A DNA stretch of 64,000 nucleotides from Dendrophyllia cribrosa (GCA_024195265.1 JAJLRJ010000007.1:4517558-4581557), one strand, 5' to 3'; positions 45,575-57,030 are shown, numbered from the stretch's first letter. Made by a program: numbers and translations. The notes: generated by a model not told the origin, from the sequence alone.

Positions 45575-45960
45575 ACTGCTAGCCGTCCCTTTTCAGTCAA
45601 CCGAGCTGGCGAGCTAATCATCGTTGCTTTGGACCTTCCTATTTCTTTGGTTGTTAATACTGGGAATCCTCTTCAGAGAGTACATGTAGTAAATAAACCC
45701 CTTTCGGTGGCTGGTATATCGGAGGATATTGGTCGCGGCTGAGGGAAAGTCCGAAAAATGAAGAGTTGGCTAGGAAAGCCTCAAGGGCAACTGCTAAATT
45801 TTAAGGGCCATCTTTCAGCCAAGGGCATTATCCTCCTATTTACCAGCAAGCCAACTTCAGGCGATTAATGAAACAATGATAATGGGTCTTTTGGTTGATA
45901 GAACTGTATGAAAATGTACATATTATCAATACAATAAACGTAAATACAACTGCAAGTTCT
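45575..45960 (+). other. 3'UTR of secreted-peptide gene 2
   Basis: Conserved with gene 1 downstream of its stop; AATAAA at 45933-45938. Confidence 0.6.
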
Positions 45961-46209
45961 TTGTTTCTTCAAGTTCAGTGTTGTTTCTTGGGGATTTGAA
46001 TGAGATTCCGTGGGGAGCCCTATTGGATATTGGATTGGGGATATCAGGCCGATTATACCTCAAAGTTGTACAGTGGAACCTGTATTTAGTGTACACCCTA
46101 TGTTGATGCATTTTCACAGCTCGTTTGGAAACTTTTAGACTCTGAGTATTTTACTGACATTAGAAACTTGGAGAAGTTAATAAACAATTGGTGCATTTTC
46201 ATAGGAGCG

Positions 46210-47605
46210 CGCTCGTTAGTTGATTTGGAATTTGGAATTCGCGTGATGTGTTGTACGCATTGGAGTTAGGATTGTCTTAACCATCAACCATAGGGACTGG
46301 GACTGGTGGGTAGAAACTCGCTGAATGTTTTATTGTTTTCATGATCCCACGAAGCGGTCACTTATCAAATGCCCGGAAATCGCTTCCCATATTTAGGTCT
46401 ATTTACTGTAAACTTGACTTCTGTTAAGCGTTCACCTCTATAAAGCGGAAGCGGTCACTGTTTAGATTTCCCAATTGGCGAATTTTATTGTTTAATTTCC
46501 CATCTATTAAACTATGGTCAGGAAGAACTTACATTAGTACCAAACAAAGTATATGGCTTACTTCACAAAATTGAGCTACGCGCGGCTTATAATCACAGAC
46601 AACCATATAAATGATTTCTTCGTTTCATGTTGAATGTAATGACAAAACTTCTGATGATGTGGTTTACAACAAATACTTGACTTTAGTATATACTGAAACA
46701 GTGGATAGCATTGTTGGCGCGCTCTGATTGGCTACGCTTCGCGGCTCGGTAAATATCCACCACTACCCATCTCCACTTCGGTGAATAGTTGTTAAATAAA
46801 CGGACAAAAACATCCGATAGCCTGGCATGCACTCCCTTGAATATGCGATTACTAAATTTCCATGTATCACATTTTGTGTTACTGTTGCTGTTAGCAATAA
46901 AATATACATTATGTGAGCAATTTCGCAGTCTAGTTCAATTTTTACCATTTTACATTCTAATAGTGAAAACCGGTTTGACCACCTCTAAACTTGACTGACT
47001 CATCCAATTCCTTGGATGAGCGGCAAATCAAAGAATGTCGAGGCCGTTAGCAGAGTCTCCTTCCTCTTCCTGGTTTTTCAAGGAAGATTGAGGGAGACTC
47101 TGCAAGCAGGGTAGCTAAATTTTAGAACACCTCTATTAAGCGGTCAGTTGGCTATTCCCCGAGGGTGCACGGCTTGATAGAGGTTTAACTGCAGTTGATC
47201 AAAATATGTTTATCCTTAGCGTTACATTGACTGTTCTTCATTACAGCTGTTCTACTAGTCTGCGCTACAGCCGTTAGAAAGGTGAGAGGGAGGTGGTGTT
47301 CGGCGCGCGTACGAAGCACGTCGAAAGAGCTCTCTCTGCGCTCTTCGAGCTTTGGGAATCCCCTTCCCTCTCTTTTCTAGCGCCTGACGCGCAAGGAGTG
47401 CCGTGAAACCAAAAAGTAATTAGTCTGGCCAATCACAACAGACGTAGACGCAGAACAATGAAAACTCAGAGCAGATACAGCGAAACCTGTATTAAGCGGA
47501 CCCCATATTAAGCGGACACCAGCTTGGGTCCCTAAATTTTCATCCCATACCAAAATTAGGCCATTTTGTTACACGAAGCCTGTATTAAGCGGACATTTCA
47601 AGAGT
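46210..47605. other. No recognisable gene; dispersed TATTAAGCGGAC repeats and a hairpin
   Basis: TTAAGCGG-type motifs recur at about 46430-46460, 47130-47150, 47485-47520 and 47575-47595. A hairpin (CAGAGTCTCC / GGAGACTCTG) lies at about 47053-47103. No splice-supported exon was found. Confidence 0.5.
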
Positions 47606-47609
47606 TTTT

Positions 47610-48390
47610 ATAATGCATTTTTATTAGACTGTGGGATTACCATCTTCTAAAAGCGCGTTTTCTGGTAAAAAGTAATTCAACGCAATACAGACATTTGCGA
47701 ATAAAGTTTATGAGTTAAAATGTAATGAAATCAGTACGTTTGGGTATTCTTGGCTTGCACATGACGTCATAAAAAATCGAAAATCTAAACTTTACATCCG
47801 GCGTACAAAGCTGTTTTTAACATGGTATGTTGATTTAGTACAATCCTTCACAAAAAGTTCCAGGTTTAAACGATGTTTTGCTTCCGATTTGTGAACCGCA
47901 GTTAAAAGTTATTTTTGCGATTATAGATACTTATAAGCCGATACTTATAATGTAACTTATAGGTTGTTTACCATTTACCCAAAAAATCCGGAAATTTCGG
48001 TTGAAATGTAAATGAAAAGGCTAATTTGGTCTTCTCAAACGGAAAATTTCCGGAGAAAACGGGATTTCTTCAAAGGTAGTCCAAATTTCTGAACGGAAAG
48101 TGTGTTCCATTTGCTTTTATCTACCAGTTCCAGGCCCTGCGCCAGTTTTGATGCGTAAGCGTGGTTACTCAGCTCGTTTCTGGTGCCAATGGTAAATGGT
48201 ACACGCCAATCTCAAACGGAATTTCCCTTTCTGGAGTTTTGCTTACCATTTACACAAACCGTGGACCAACCGGTTTTCCCGTGTAAATGGTAAACACTCA
48301 TAGTGTTTTCTTTCGTGATCAGATTTTTTGCGTAATTATGACTTTGAAGTTTTGGCCGCCATGTTGGTGTACCAGATTAATTGTCGCCAC
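47610..48390. repeat. Second copy of the block at 17790-18480
   Basis: Same order of shared motifs, but lacking the GTGGCGGATCC MITE. It instead contains an element with inverted ends GTTTACCATTTACCC / GTGTAAATGGTAAAC at about 47967-48298. A related GTTTACCATTTA sequence lies at 15240. Confidence 0.7.
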
Positions 48391-48819
48391 ATACAATTTT
48401 ACTAAAAGTACCTAATACTCGTCTGCCTATATATAACTTTTGAACGAAATGCTATCTCTCGCTTCAAAATTTGACCCAGATATGTAGTTTTAAACTGTCT
48501 ACAATTCCATAAACATTATTGGGTCGAAATCTGTTTTTTTTTAATGCTTCTGAATTTTGATATCATAGGATATGACGTAAGTGCAAGCCAAGAATAATAA
48601 ATGTGGAGATATAAGAGGGTCAATACAAGTCAAACCTGTATTAAAGGCCCATTAATTGATTTTTCCGCGCGTTGCTAAGGAAGTGAAAAATGGCGTCAGT
48701 CTCCGCGAAAAAGCCATTTTTATCGCGCGAGCCCGGGAAATTTAAACAATTAAATGGCTCGGAAATTGTTTACATTTTAGATGTTGTTTCGTTTCGTTTC
48801 ACAACATTCAAGTCAATAA

Positions 48820-48982
48820 GGGCCTGGTCGCACTACAGTCAAAAACAAAAATCCGCCCGTGCAAAAATCGAGGAAAACAAAAGAAACCGCTCCGGTGGGA
48901 CACGCTTTTTGTGGAATGTTTTTGTTTTTATGTCATTTTGCACGGGCTAATTTTTGTTTTTGACTGTAGTGCGACCAGGCCC
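48820..48982. mobile_element. 163-bp MITE, TIR GGGCCTGGTCGCACTACAGT, TAA duplication
   Basis: The inverted ends run GGGCCTGGTCGCACTACAGT then CAAAAACAAAAAT and are nearly perfect. TAA flanks at 48817-48819 and 48983-48985 fit a Harbinger-type 3-bp duplication. An 86-codon open frame across it is not a gene. Confidence 0.85.
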
Positions 48983-49344
48983 TAAGTACTAGGGAGCTAG
49001 CGAGAACGGCACAAAACAATAGGTTTAATGAGCGAAAACAATGCCTCTGCACGTGTTGCACGTGCGTTTTACATTTTCGTACATTTCTTGGCCGTTCCCT
49101 GCAAAACAACAACGTCAAATGATCAAATTATAGGTTTTGTGGAGAACGTGAACACACGACGATCAATTTTCCTTTTTTTTTAACTGGAAAGCCATCCCTT
49201 CAAATTCAGCTGCTGGACAATCCAGTCACATTAAACAAACTAAACAAATTGGAGCAACTGCAAAGTAGTTTAAAAAAGCGCGAATTATTTTTTCAAGTGA
49301 CGTTTTCAATGACGTTGTCTCGTCGTTGCTTAAGCTCTCTATTA

Positions 49345-49572
49345 GCGACCTTTAGATTTGACTACGAGTACGAAAGCGAGTACGAGTACGAGTTTTCAAA
49401 CCAAATTCGTGTGCCTCATATACTTAATTATCACACCAATCTTATCCCTAACGTTTATTTACGTGTTAGTCAGCAACAGGAAGGAGTTACAGTTCGGTGG
49501 ATACAATTATCTCGAAATTCCAAAGTCGTACTCGTACTCGATTTCGTACTCGTAGTCAAATCTGAAGGTCGC
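49345..49572. mobile_element. 228-bp MITE, TIR GCGACCTTNAGATTTGACTA, TA-flanked
   Basis: The ends GCGACCTTTAGATTTGACTA and the inverse of GCGACCTTCAGATTTGACTA extend into CGAGTACGA-type repeats on both sides. TA lies at 49343-49344 and 49573-49574. Confidence 0.8.
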
Positions 49573-49639
49573 TATTATTGCAACACAGACGGAATGGCAG
49601 TCAGGAGACAGTCAGGAGATCGTTTCCGTCTGGTCGAGT

Positions 49640-50865
49640 GAGCTGCGCATGCGTTGAAAGAGTAACTTCCGGTTGACTTGTGGGACACTTCCGGTTTTCT
49701 TTAAACTCTAAAGGAAATGTGATTTTTCATAAAATACACTTTTTTTCATCGAGCTACCATTTAAATCACGGTTGGAAACAAAGCAATGCATTGCTTTTGA
49801 GGAATCACGTCTTTTCCAGAAAATTACGAATTCTCCAAAATTTTGCACTTCTGTCAAAATTTGACCTTTTGGAAATTAAACACAATCTATGCATAACGAA
49901 AAGGGAATATAAATTAAAAAATTAAATTACTGAACAAAATTCCGATAAAGTAATAAGCTGACAAGCCTTTAGATTTTTTCGAAATAAGTCACGTGACCAT
50001 GGGCATGGCCTAATGACGTCATCATTGGTATTGTCAATGAGAAACAAGTTAAAACCCATGAAATAACTCTGATATGACTAAATGTGACAAAGTTATTTTA
50101 CAAGAAATTTTCCTTAGCAACGGGTCAAAAAGATCAGTTAATGGGCCCTTAAGGTCGCGGGGGACATGTTCCGCTCATCGTCATGCATTTATGAAAAGAG
50201 TATGCACGAAGTGCGACGGCTGATACCGAAAATGCGCGAAATATTTACGAACTGGCTCTGTTATGTTTCTGCATCAATAATTGCACGTGCAAAGCGTGTC
50301 AACGCTTTATTCTTTCTGCATGAAGTTTGACAATAGCCCGTGGATTAAAATTAGCAAAATTACCATAAATTAATATATTTTTTTGTATTCGTGTTTGCTC
50401 GGGAAGCCTTCGGAAGCGTAAAATGAGCAATTTTGTGTCCAAGAATTCAGCGCGGATAGAGAATTTCATGAGTTGACACTGCAGGGAGGTAAACTAGATG
50501 TATTGTAGATTGTCATATCTGGCTCAAAATCTTCAAATTCTAACATGGACAATTTCACTCCCTTAAAAGCTAATAACTTTTAATTAAAGTTGAAATAAAA
50601 AAAATCGGAGTCAGATGTGACACAATAGACGTTTTGACGGATCAGTTAGTGGTGAAATCAACTTGCTTTGTGTTCTTCTCGAGGAGCAAACTTGGACACA
50701 AAACCACGTTTTAAAAAAAGCTAACTTTAGTGGCTTACAGCATTGACGCAAAGCGCGATCTTCAATAAAAAACAATCCTTATGCACTTCCATTATTCGCC
50801 AACATCTCTGTTAAATTTTAACGAAATCGGCTTTCAAACGTTCACGATATATTAATATATTAATA
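49640..50865. other. No recognisable gene
   Basis: AT-rich; the open frame at 49680-49925 has no conserved motif and no convincing splice context. Confidence 0.5.
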
Positions 50866-50869
50866 AGAA

Positions 50870-50974
50870 CAGGCGTTATTTTTTTAAGCGTTTCAGGCGA
50901 GCGCGGCCTTCCGCGCTCGCCTTTTGCTCCGCGCGCGCCCGCCTCAAAAACGCAAAAAAAATTACGCCTGTTCT
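50870..50974. repeat. Hairpin MITE, GAACAGGCGTTATTTTTTT / AAAAAATTACGCCTGTTC
   Basis: Inverted ends of about 25 bp enclose a GC-rich core with a second small hairpin (GGCGAGCGCGGCC / GCGCTCGCC). Confidence 0.65.
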
Positions 50975-50992
50975 GCAGGCTAAAAATGATGG

Positions 50993-51136
50993 GAATAGTT
51001 GATAAGTAGTTATAAGTGTGATAATTTAAGTGTGATAAGTGTGATATTTAAAAAAGAAGGGAACAGTTGATAAGTAGTTATAAAGTGTGATAATTGAAAG
51101 AAGGGAATAGCTGATAAGTAGTTATAAGTGTGATAA
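50993..51136. repeat. Three-copy tandem repeat (GATAAGTAGTTATAAGTGTG)
   Basis: GGGAATAGTTGATAAGTAGT and relatives recur three times at irregular spacing of about 45-65 bases, with extra AAGTGTGATAA copies between. Confidence 0.75.
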
Positions 51137-51139
51137 TCG

Positions 51140-51635
51140 GACAATCCCATTCCGGAATGCAGCGCCCTCTTGTAATTTTTTTCCGCTAAAAGATCACATA
51201 TAACAGTCTATTTGCATATTTTGTTTACATCCCAACCCGAAACTGGAGCACATTTCGCATCACCCAGTTTCACTACCCCTACCCCTCCCCGAGAGCTTGC
51301 TTCTTGACGCAGGGAAACAAAATGATGAGAATGATGATGACAACCTTTTTAAGTAACCCGCAGTTTATTTGATCGCCTGCTACATGCAACGTTACAATTA
51401 CAATTTAACCTTTAACCCCGTTACATCAGTGTAATTCCCCCGTGTCATGTCATGTCATGTGTTTCATATGTGACGTGATGTTGACGACGTGTAGCGTTTT
51501 ACTTGTACCCTCCTGTGATGAAATAAAGAGAAAGAGAAAAGTTACGCGTGAAAAGGAATCTCTCGCATCTATTCAGAGGACACACGGTTTAACGTGGTTA
51601 TTTTTTTTAATTGTAATTATGGTTTATTCCTTTTA
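51140..51635. other. No recognisable gene
   Basis: The open frame at 51442-51636 starts within a TCATGTCATGTCATGT repeat and runs into the MITE edge; it is not supported as a gene. Confidence 0.45.
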
Positions 51636-51917
51636 GAGCAGTTTTCAATTGAGTGTCGAAAGTAATTACACAATTGCTTTGGTTTTGCATTGCTACGCTT
51701 TGTGATTGGCTAAAAAATCTCGCGCCACTTTTTCGACCAATCAGAAGTAAAACCAAAACCAATCGTGACTTGCTCGCACGCGTTTTCCCGCGCTTGGCGC
51801 CCGCGACATGTAATTGCTTCGAGCTCTGATTGGTTTATTGGATTGTTTACGACTGCTGTGATTGGTCAGAGTAATTACTTTGGTTTTGGTTTTACGACAC
51901 TCAATTGAAAACTGCTC
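51636..51917. mobile_element. CCAAT-rich MITE, TIR GAGCAGTTTTCAATTGAGTG, TA-flanked, copy 1
   Basis: The inverted ends GAGCAGTTTTCAATTGAGTG then TCG are followed by AAGTAATTAC/GTAATTACTT and CCAAAACC arms. TA lies at 51634-51635 and 51918-51919. At least five CCAAT/ATTGG pentamers occur inside. Copies 2 and 3 lie at 55350-55635 and 55703-56213. Confidence 0.8.
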
Positions 51918-51919
51918 TA

Positions 51920-52900
51920 TCAATAAAGTGTTTAAATGTAAAACAAACAAATCATTTCAAGAGTTGTACATCTCGGGTTACAATCAAATTACCTAACGAC
52001 TATTTTACAAACAAAACTTGACAAAAGAAAAAAAAAACACTAAACTACACTAAGCAAATACAGGAAACGCTATATTACAGATATGATACTAATAACAAAG
52101 AAGTGATCATAAATATAATTACACCCACATACCCACTTGGTTACCAACGGTTTTACGTTACCCGCACCCATGACGCGATCATCTGGTCAAAGCTAGGCAA
52201 CACAACACAGCTAGTATGATCTTAATATATATAGATAGGCAGAGTCTAACAGCGTCGCTCACTGAACAAGCTTAACTAAGGTGAAACTTAACTAAGGTAA
52301 AAGGTCGGAAGCACAAGAATTAAGATTCAGTTGACGACCGGGCTATTTTTCAATTTTAGCAATTCTCAAAAAACAGTATTACCCGACCGTCTGCACAGTA
52401 CATTTAGACCGTACAAAAGTTCACAAAAACAACTTTTCTCTGTCTAGAATAACTAGTACGACTACTTTCCGAATAAAATACAGTTTTTCTTTGTCAAAAA
52501 TTGCCCGAGAAACTGATTTGGAAATCAAAATTGCAAAAATACACAAACATATTTGCATAAGGCGACGCGAGTGAAGACAGAAAATCTAAGTCTTGTTTTG
52601 TTTACATAAAATCAGTTTTCAATCTATGTAATGAATGAACAAACACATAAAAATGGACAACACAATCTTCTTTCGAAAAATTTTATTCAAATCTCCATTA
52701 CTTTATGTTTAAAAGCAAAACATGTACCATTTATAGCGCATCAAGGCAGAGCTGTCCTCGATGAAATTCAAGATAACAACACGACTTAATTTAAGCACGT
52801 TTCATAAATGTCTCCAAAACTTAAGAGAACACAAAGGAAAAGTCAATCAAAAATTGATATCAACATAAATTCCCATCGAAAAATGTGATTTATTTTACCT
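51920..52900. other. No recognisable gene
   Basis: AT-rich sequence with no strong inverted ends or splice-supported exons. Confidence 0.5.
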
Positions 52901-52908
52901 TTAAGTCA

Positions 52909-53154
52909 CTGGACTGCTTGGAAATTCGTTAAAACTCCGCTTCTTCGGTTCTGAAATCCGTAATAAAAGCAAGGCATCTCCCCGCATTGCCCTGCATTGA
53001 TCAAAACGTATGAGGGTTCCTCGAAGCAAGATTTTATCCCTGAAAGCTCTTCTTTTTCCACTAACGACTTTACTGCTCCGCTTAACACTGCGAAAGATCC
53101 AACTTTTAAAGTGTTTACCGAGCTGACGGCTGTGTAGCCGCATGTGTGGCATCA
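52909..53154 (-). CDS. Candidate terminal exon, unknown protein
   Basis: One minus-strand frame is open for about 80 codons, from a stop near 53154 to TGA at 52909. It reads VNTLKVGSFAVLSGAVKSL, then CFEEPSYVLINAGQCGEMPC and FYYGFQNRR. An AATAAA lies within about 25 bases after the stop, fitting a last exon. The composition looks protein-like, but I recognise no family, and a competing open frame overlaps it (52901-53155). No acceptor or upstream exon could be confirmed. Confidence 0.25.
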
Positions 53155-53159
53155 TACGC

Positions 53160-54120
53160 GCATGTTTTCAGACGAAATACGCGCCCGCGAGCTAGCCATG
53201 CCCAACAGCGTGGCGCGGACGGACCGACGCGCCCGCGAAACATTCCGCTAGCCATGACCATGAAAAATGACGGGCATGGGTTCTATGAGTATGGGGCTGC
53301 GCAGCCGGGCCTTCGGCCCGGCGAGTGCTCCGCTACAAATATTTAACTAGAAATACGTGTCCCGCAGAACCTCACGAAGCTTGGGGGAGGATTCACTGCA
53401 AAATTTTAACGATGTGGGAGGGAGAGATGGAATTTCTGGTTTGACTGGAAAGTTTGGGTTGCTTGCTGGCAATAGCCCCAAAAGTTGAGACATTTTTGTT
53501 CCCAGTCTCTTCCATTTAACTTGCACTTTGTGCCCTGTCTTCCTAAAATAAAATAAATGGGAGCTGGTACTGGTCAGTTTTGGGTTTTGAGCTGTGGTTT
53601 GCTGTAACTGCTATGGGACTGGGGACTGGGTACCAAACGATCCTCAGGCCCTTCCTCCCCCTCCCACCTACCTTCATTAATTTTTGTCAGAAGGAAAACT
53701 GGTCTGAAAGTGGATGTATTTACAGTTGTGGACATGGTCCAGGACAATATGCAGTGGCGTTCTGTTTATTTCGATTGTTTCAATTAAATTCCATTTTTGA
53801 AGTTTGTGAGTGCAATCTCCCAAATTAACCTGTTCCCTTTAGATACTGCTATAGCTTTTGTTCTATATACTGGGTATCAAATAATTGGTAACCCAATTCT
53901 CAATTCGCTTGAATGGTTGAGATAACAGGAGTTTACTGCGGCTGAAAAGTGATGTTGTCCAAAAAATAACAACTCAATGGTGAAAGTGGCATGGGATTCT
54001 CCCAGCAGTAACAATACTATATTTTGGATACAGGTCATGCAAATTACAAAATTGGCTACAAAACATGAATATTCAAGATGAAGCAACAGATTCTCTGCAA
54101 ATACCATAAGCAATGTATAG
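53160..54120. other. No recognisable gene; GC-rich patch at the left
   Basis: 53150-53340 is unusually CpG-rich (GCGCCCGCGAGCTAGCCATG twice in related form), perhaps a promoter or repeat. The rest is ordinary AT-rich sequence. Confidence 0.4.
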
Positions 54121-54127
54121 ACACCAG

Positions 54128-54367
54128 GGGCCCGTTTCTCGAAAGTCCCGATAACTTTTCGGGCCCGGAAAGCTATTTTATGCTCGCAATATTTACATTA
54201 AAGATTCAAATTTTGCTGGCTTTGAAAGCTAAGCAATAAAATTCTAGGTTGATGAAACAAGTCGGGCTGGTTTTTAGGCAAAAAACTACACTAAAATTCT
54301 ATAAATTCTTATTTTAAAATATAGCTCCGGGCCCGAAAAATTATCGGGACCTTTGAGAAACGGGCCC
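54128..54367. mobile_element. 240-bp MITE, TIR GGGCCCGTTTCTCRAAAG, CAG duplication
   Basis: The ends GGGCCCGTTTCTC and GAGAAACGGGCCC are inverted, with a second inner pair of GGGCCCGGA type. CAG flanks lie at 54125-54127 and 54368-54370. A rearranged relative lies at 29455-29665. Confidence 0.75.
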
Positions 54368-54848
54368 CAGGATAGAGAACTTAGGCCTTCAAGACCAGTT
54401 AACCCCTTTAAAAATCTCGAAATCAAAATAGGCCTTATCACGGTTTTTCCAAATTTTTATATTGGCCAGATAGCAAAAATCCATCGACACTACTGGAAAA
54501 AGCATCTCAAAATTAGTAAAGTGGCCGAGTTTAAAAGCGATATCTTTTAAAATAGTGGAGATATAGCTCCGCAAAGTCGGCAAATTTCACAGACGTTTGT
54601 ATTGCGCAGCCAAATTTTTTGCCTACCGGTAAACATCAATTTACAGTGTGTACTAAGAGAATTATTTTTCAGTATTTGAGTATCCTCTCAGTAGTTTAGC
54701 TACTTAAAATATATATATAAAGTCAACCCGAGATTCTATCGCCCTACAGCGATCCACGCGCGATCCCCACGCGCGACAAATTTATAAACCTCGCTACGCT
54801 CGGGCCTTCGGCCCTCGCTTCGCGAGGAAAAACCCTGAGTGTCGATCT

Positions 54849-54953
54849 GGCGGGATTCGTGCTCACGACCTCCCGGAAATACCTCCCGAAACCTCCCGGG
54901 ACCTCCCGCGATCTCCTGCGACGCAGGCTGATGCTCTACCAACTGAGCAAACC
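54849..54953 (-). repeat. tRNA-derived sequence with expanded variable region
   Basis: On the minus strand GGTTTGCTCAGTTGGTAGAG fits an A box and GAGCACGAATCCCGCC a degenerate B box. They are about 70-80 bases apart because of a CGGGAGGT-type repeat between them. The anticodon arm does not fold normally (CCTGCGTCGCAGG), so this is a SINE head or tRNA pseudogene, not a working tRNA. Confidence 0.5.
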
Positions 54954-55148
54954 TTAGTTAACCAGGGGTTCCTTGCGTCCCCTAACATGTTTGATGTAAA
55001 AGATTTCTTCTGACTTACAATGTTTGCAGAAGTAGGTGCCCGGTTGATCAGAGCAGGGGGCACCCCAACAATCAGGAAGACATAGATCGGCCCGAGGTCT
55101 TGCTCCCGGTCTTTGTCCACGTGCCGGGTCACTGTATGGGCTGTTAAA
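54954..55148 (-). CDS. Candidate terminal exon with Cys-rich segment
   Basis: A good acceptor (pyrimidine tract TTTCTTTTTTTCTAG at 55163-55149) precedes a 64-codon frame ending in TAA at 54954. It reads FNSPYSDPARGQRP, then ADLCLPDCWGAPC, then GTYFCKHCKSEEIFYIKHVR. The cysteine spacing (C-x3-C-x4-C ... C-x2-C) looks like a small zinc-binding segment. The family is not recognised; another reading frame is also open, and the stop touches the tRNA-like repeat. It may belong to a mobile element. Confidence 0.25.
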   Translation of the reverse strand, partial: FNSPYSDPARGQRPGARPRADLCLPDCWGAPCSDQPGTYFCKHCKSEEIFYIKHVRGRKEPLVN

Positions 55149-55349
55149 CTAGAAAAAAAGAAATAGAAATGTAAAATGTTATGAAGTTTGTCAGCTCTCA
55201 ACTTGGGACGCGGACGGAGGTACTGTAGAATTGATGAACATTATTACATCTTTCTCATTTCATTACCGAGCTTATATAATTAACAGTTACCATCTTCTTT
55301 ATTTATCGAGTTAACCATTGTTATTTACCTTCTATGTAGGTAAGGATAA

Positions 55350-55635
55350 AGCGGTTTTCATTGAGTGTCGCAAGTAATTTCGCGATTACCTTGGTTTTGC
55401 ATTGTTACGCTTTGTGACTGTTTAAAAAATTTAAATTTCGCGACACTTTTTAAACCAATCAGAAATAAAACAGAAGCCAATCGTGATTGACTCGCACGCG
55501 TTTTCCCGCGCTTGGCGCCTGCTTCCTGTATTTGCTTTGAGTCCTGATTGGTTCATTGGATTGTCTTCGTCTGTTGTGATTGGTCAGAGTTATTACTTTG
55601 GTTTTGGATTTACAACACTCAACTGAAAACTGCTC
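55350..55635. mobile_element. CCAAT-rich MITE, copy 2
   Basis: Matches 51636-51917, with GCGGTTTTCATTGAGTGTCG at the left and CTGAAAACTGCTC at the right, followed by TA. Left flank GGATAAA; internal ATTGG/CCAAT motifs are conserved. Confidence 0.75.
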
Positions 55636-55702
55636 TATTGGAATCTCAATTACTGAGGATTTGAGTGCTACTTTAATGTCAAAATCGCGAGCTTCGAGCC
55701 AT

Positions 55703-56213
55703 ACCAAATGAGTGTTGAAAGTAATTTCACAATTGCTTTGGTTTTGCATTGCTACACTTTGTGATTGGCTAAAAAATCTTGCGCCACTTTATTAACCAAT
55801 CAGAAAACCAATCGTGACTTGCTTGCACGCGTTTTCCCGCGCTTGGCGCCGGCTACATGTATTTGGTTCGAGTTCTGATTGGTTTATCGGATTGTATGCG
55901 ATCGAGTTCTGTGATTGGTCTGTAATTGTTTTGGTTTTGGTTTTACGACACTCAATCCACCGTAGGAAAAAAGATGGCGGCTGTCCATTTTACCACAATA
56001 CCTTGCGGACCTAACACAGCACATAAGGCACAAAGAAAGCCAATTTTTTACAATATTTGTTCCAGTACTAAGGACAATGTGTAGACTAGGTTTGAAGATT
56101 TTATAACTTTTCTTTACATTTTTATGAACGTTGTGAAGGTTTTTGTGCGCTAAGAATTATGGGTAAATGTACCAGTCGCCATCTTTTTTCCTACCGAGGA
56201 TTGAAAACCGCTC
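55703..56213. mobile_element. CCAAT-rich MITE, copy 3, carrying a nested MITE
   Basis: Starts with GAGTGTTGAAAGTAATTTC (outer end lost) and ends TTGAAAACCGCTC followed by TA. The right arm is split by 55957-56199 between ACACTCAAT and ATTGAAAACC. Confidence 0.8.
55957..56199. mobile_element. Second copy of the CCNCGGTAGGAAAAAAGATGGCG MITE (nested)
   Basis: 243 bp, nearly identical to 8029-8271. The insertion interrupts the arm of a CCAAT-rich MITE; the uninterrupted sequence in copy 1 reads CACTCAATTGAAAAC. Confidence 0.85.
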
Positions 56214-56215
56214 TA

Positions 56216-56490
56216 TATACAAGTCATATTCAGTGACTTTATTAATTTGATTGCATGATACTACTGTATTCTAAATAACGGAAATAAAGTTCAGTCGTTA
56301 TTTTTCAGATATTTGTGGCTTTTGTCCATGTTTCTAGGGCTTATATTTAATGCGAGAGCTCCCAGTGATTCCTTACTGAAGATGACTTTATATAAGTATT
56401 AGTCGGAAAGTGATCATAGAAAATTATCATACATGGAAAATGCGAATGAGATATTTATGAGTGAAAGATCCTCCATCTCTGGTGTTACCA
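56216..56490. other. No recognisable gene
   Basis: Presumed intron downstream of the minus-strand signal-peptide exon; no second exon could be identified. Confidence 0.4.
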
Positions 56491-56597
56491 ACAAAAGGTT
56501 CATCTGCAGCTGACATCTATCGATCACAGCAATATGACGATCTTTCACCCAAGATTTCTCGTTACCATGGTTACGGTAGCTTATGGTGGTAACTCAC

Positions 56598-56696
56598 CTC
56601 AGAGGAGTCCGCATTGTTAAATAGCCGCTTACGCAAATTCATGGCCGTTGCCACGGAGACAACAAAAAGCAGAATCAAAACCACGCGCATGTTCAT
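56598..56696 (-). CDS. Signal-peptide exon of an unknown secreted protein (partial)
   Basis: A strong acceptor (poly-T then CAG, 56705-56703) is followed by ACAGCT and ATG at 56696. The 33 codons encode an 18-residue signal peptide (MNMRVVLILLFVVSVATA) and then MNLRKRLFNNADSSE, ending in a phase-0 GTGAGT donor. The acceptor six bases before the ATG implies a separate 5'UTR exon. The RKR may be a processing site, as in secreted peptide precursors. Downstream exons, expected to the left, were not recognised. A decayed paralogue lies at 18595-18690, sharing both exon and intron sequence, so the gene belongs to a duplicated family. The mature product is unknown. Confidence 0.6.
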
Positions 56697-56709
56697 AGCT
56701 GTCTGAAAA

Positions 56710-57030
56710 AAAAAATAAGATAACATTTCCAAGAGGATTTCAGTTTGGATTTTTTCTCTACTGAACTGCATAGCGATGAAAGCGCTGTCAGAGTTGCAGA
56801 GACAAATTCGTGCCAACCAACCCTTTGCTAAGAATGAAGTCAACGCTTGAATTCCTTAATTTTTAATTTACGCTTTTGTTGAAACACATTTTTGTCCCCA
56901 GGACGCTCGGCATTCTAAGGCCGCGGAGCCTTAGTACAAAAGACAAGTCCTTGTGTTCAACCTCGTCTCGAGGATCTTCTCCGCTATCAAAATGGCTGAC
57001 CGATGAAGAAACCTCTGGACAAGCCAGGCT
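56710..57030. other. Upstream of the signal-peptide exon; micro-MITE scrap
   Basis: CAACCTCGTCTCGAGGATCTTCTCCGC near 56960 matches the family seen at 63945. There is otherwise no clear signal. Confidence 0.4.

Noticed and set aside
49249..49641. 130-codon plus-strand frame
   Set aside because: It is almost wholly a TA-flanked MITE with GAGTAC repeats.
54849..54953. A functional tRNA gene
   Set aside because: The A box is good, but the anticodon arm does not fold, the B box is degenerate and the spacing is too long.
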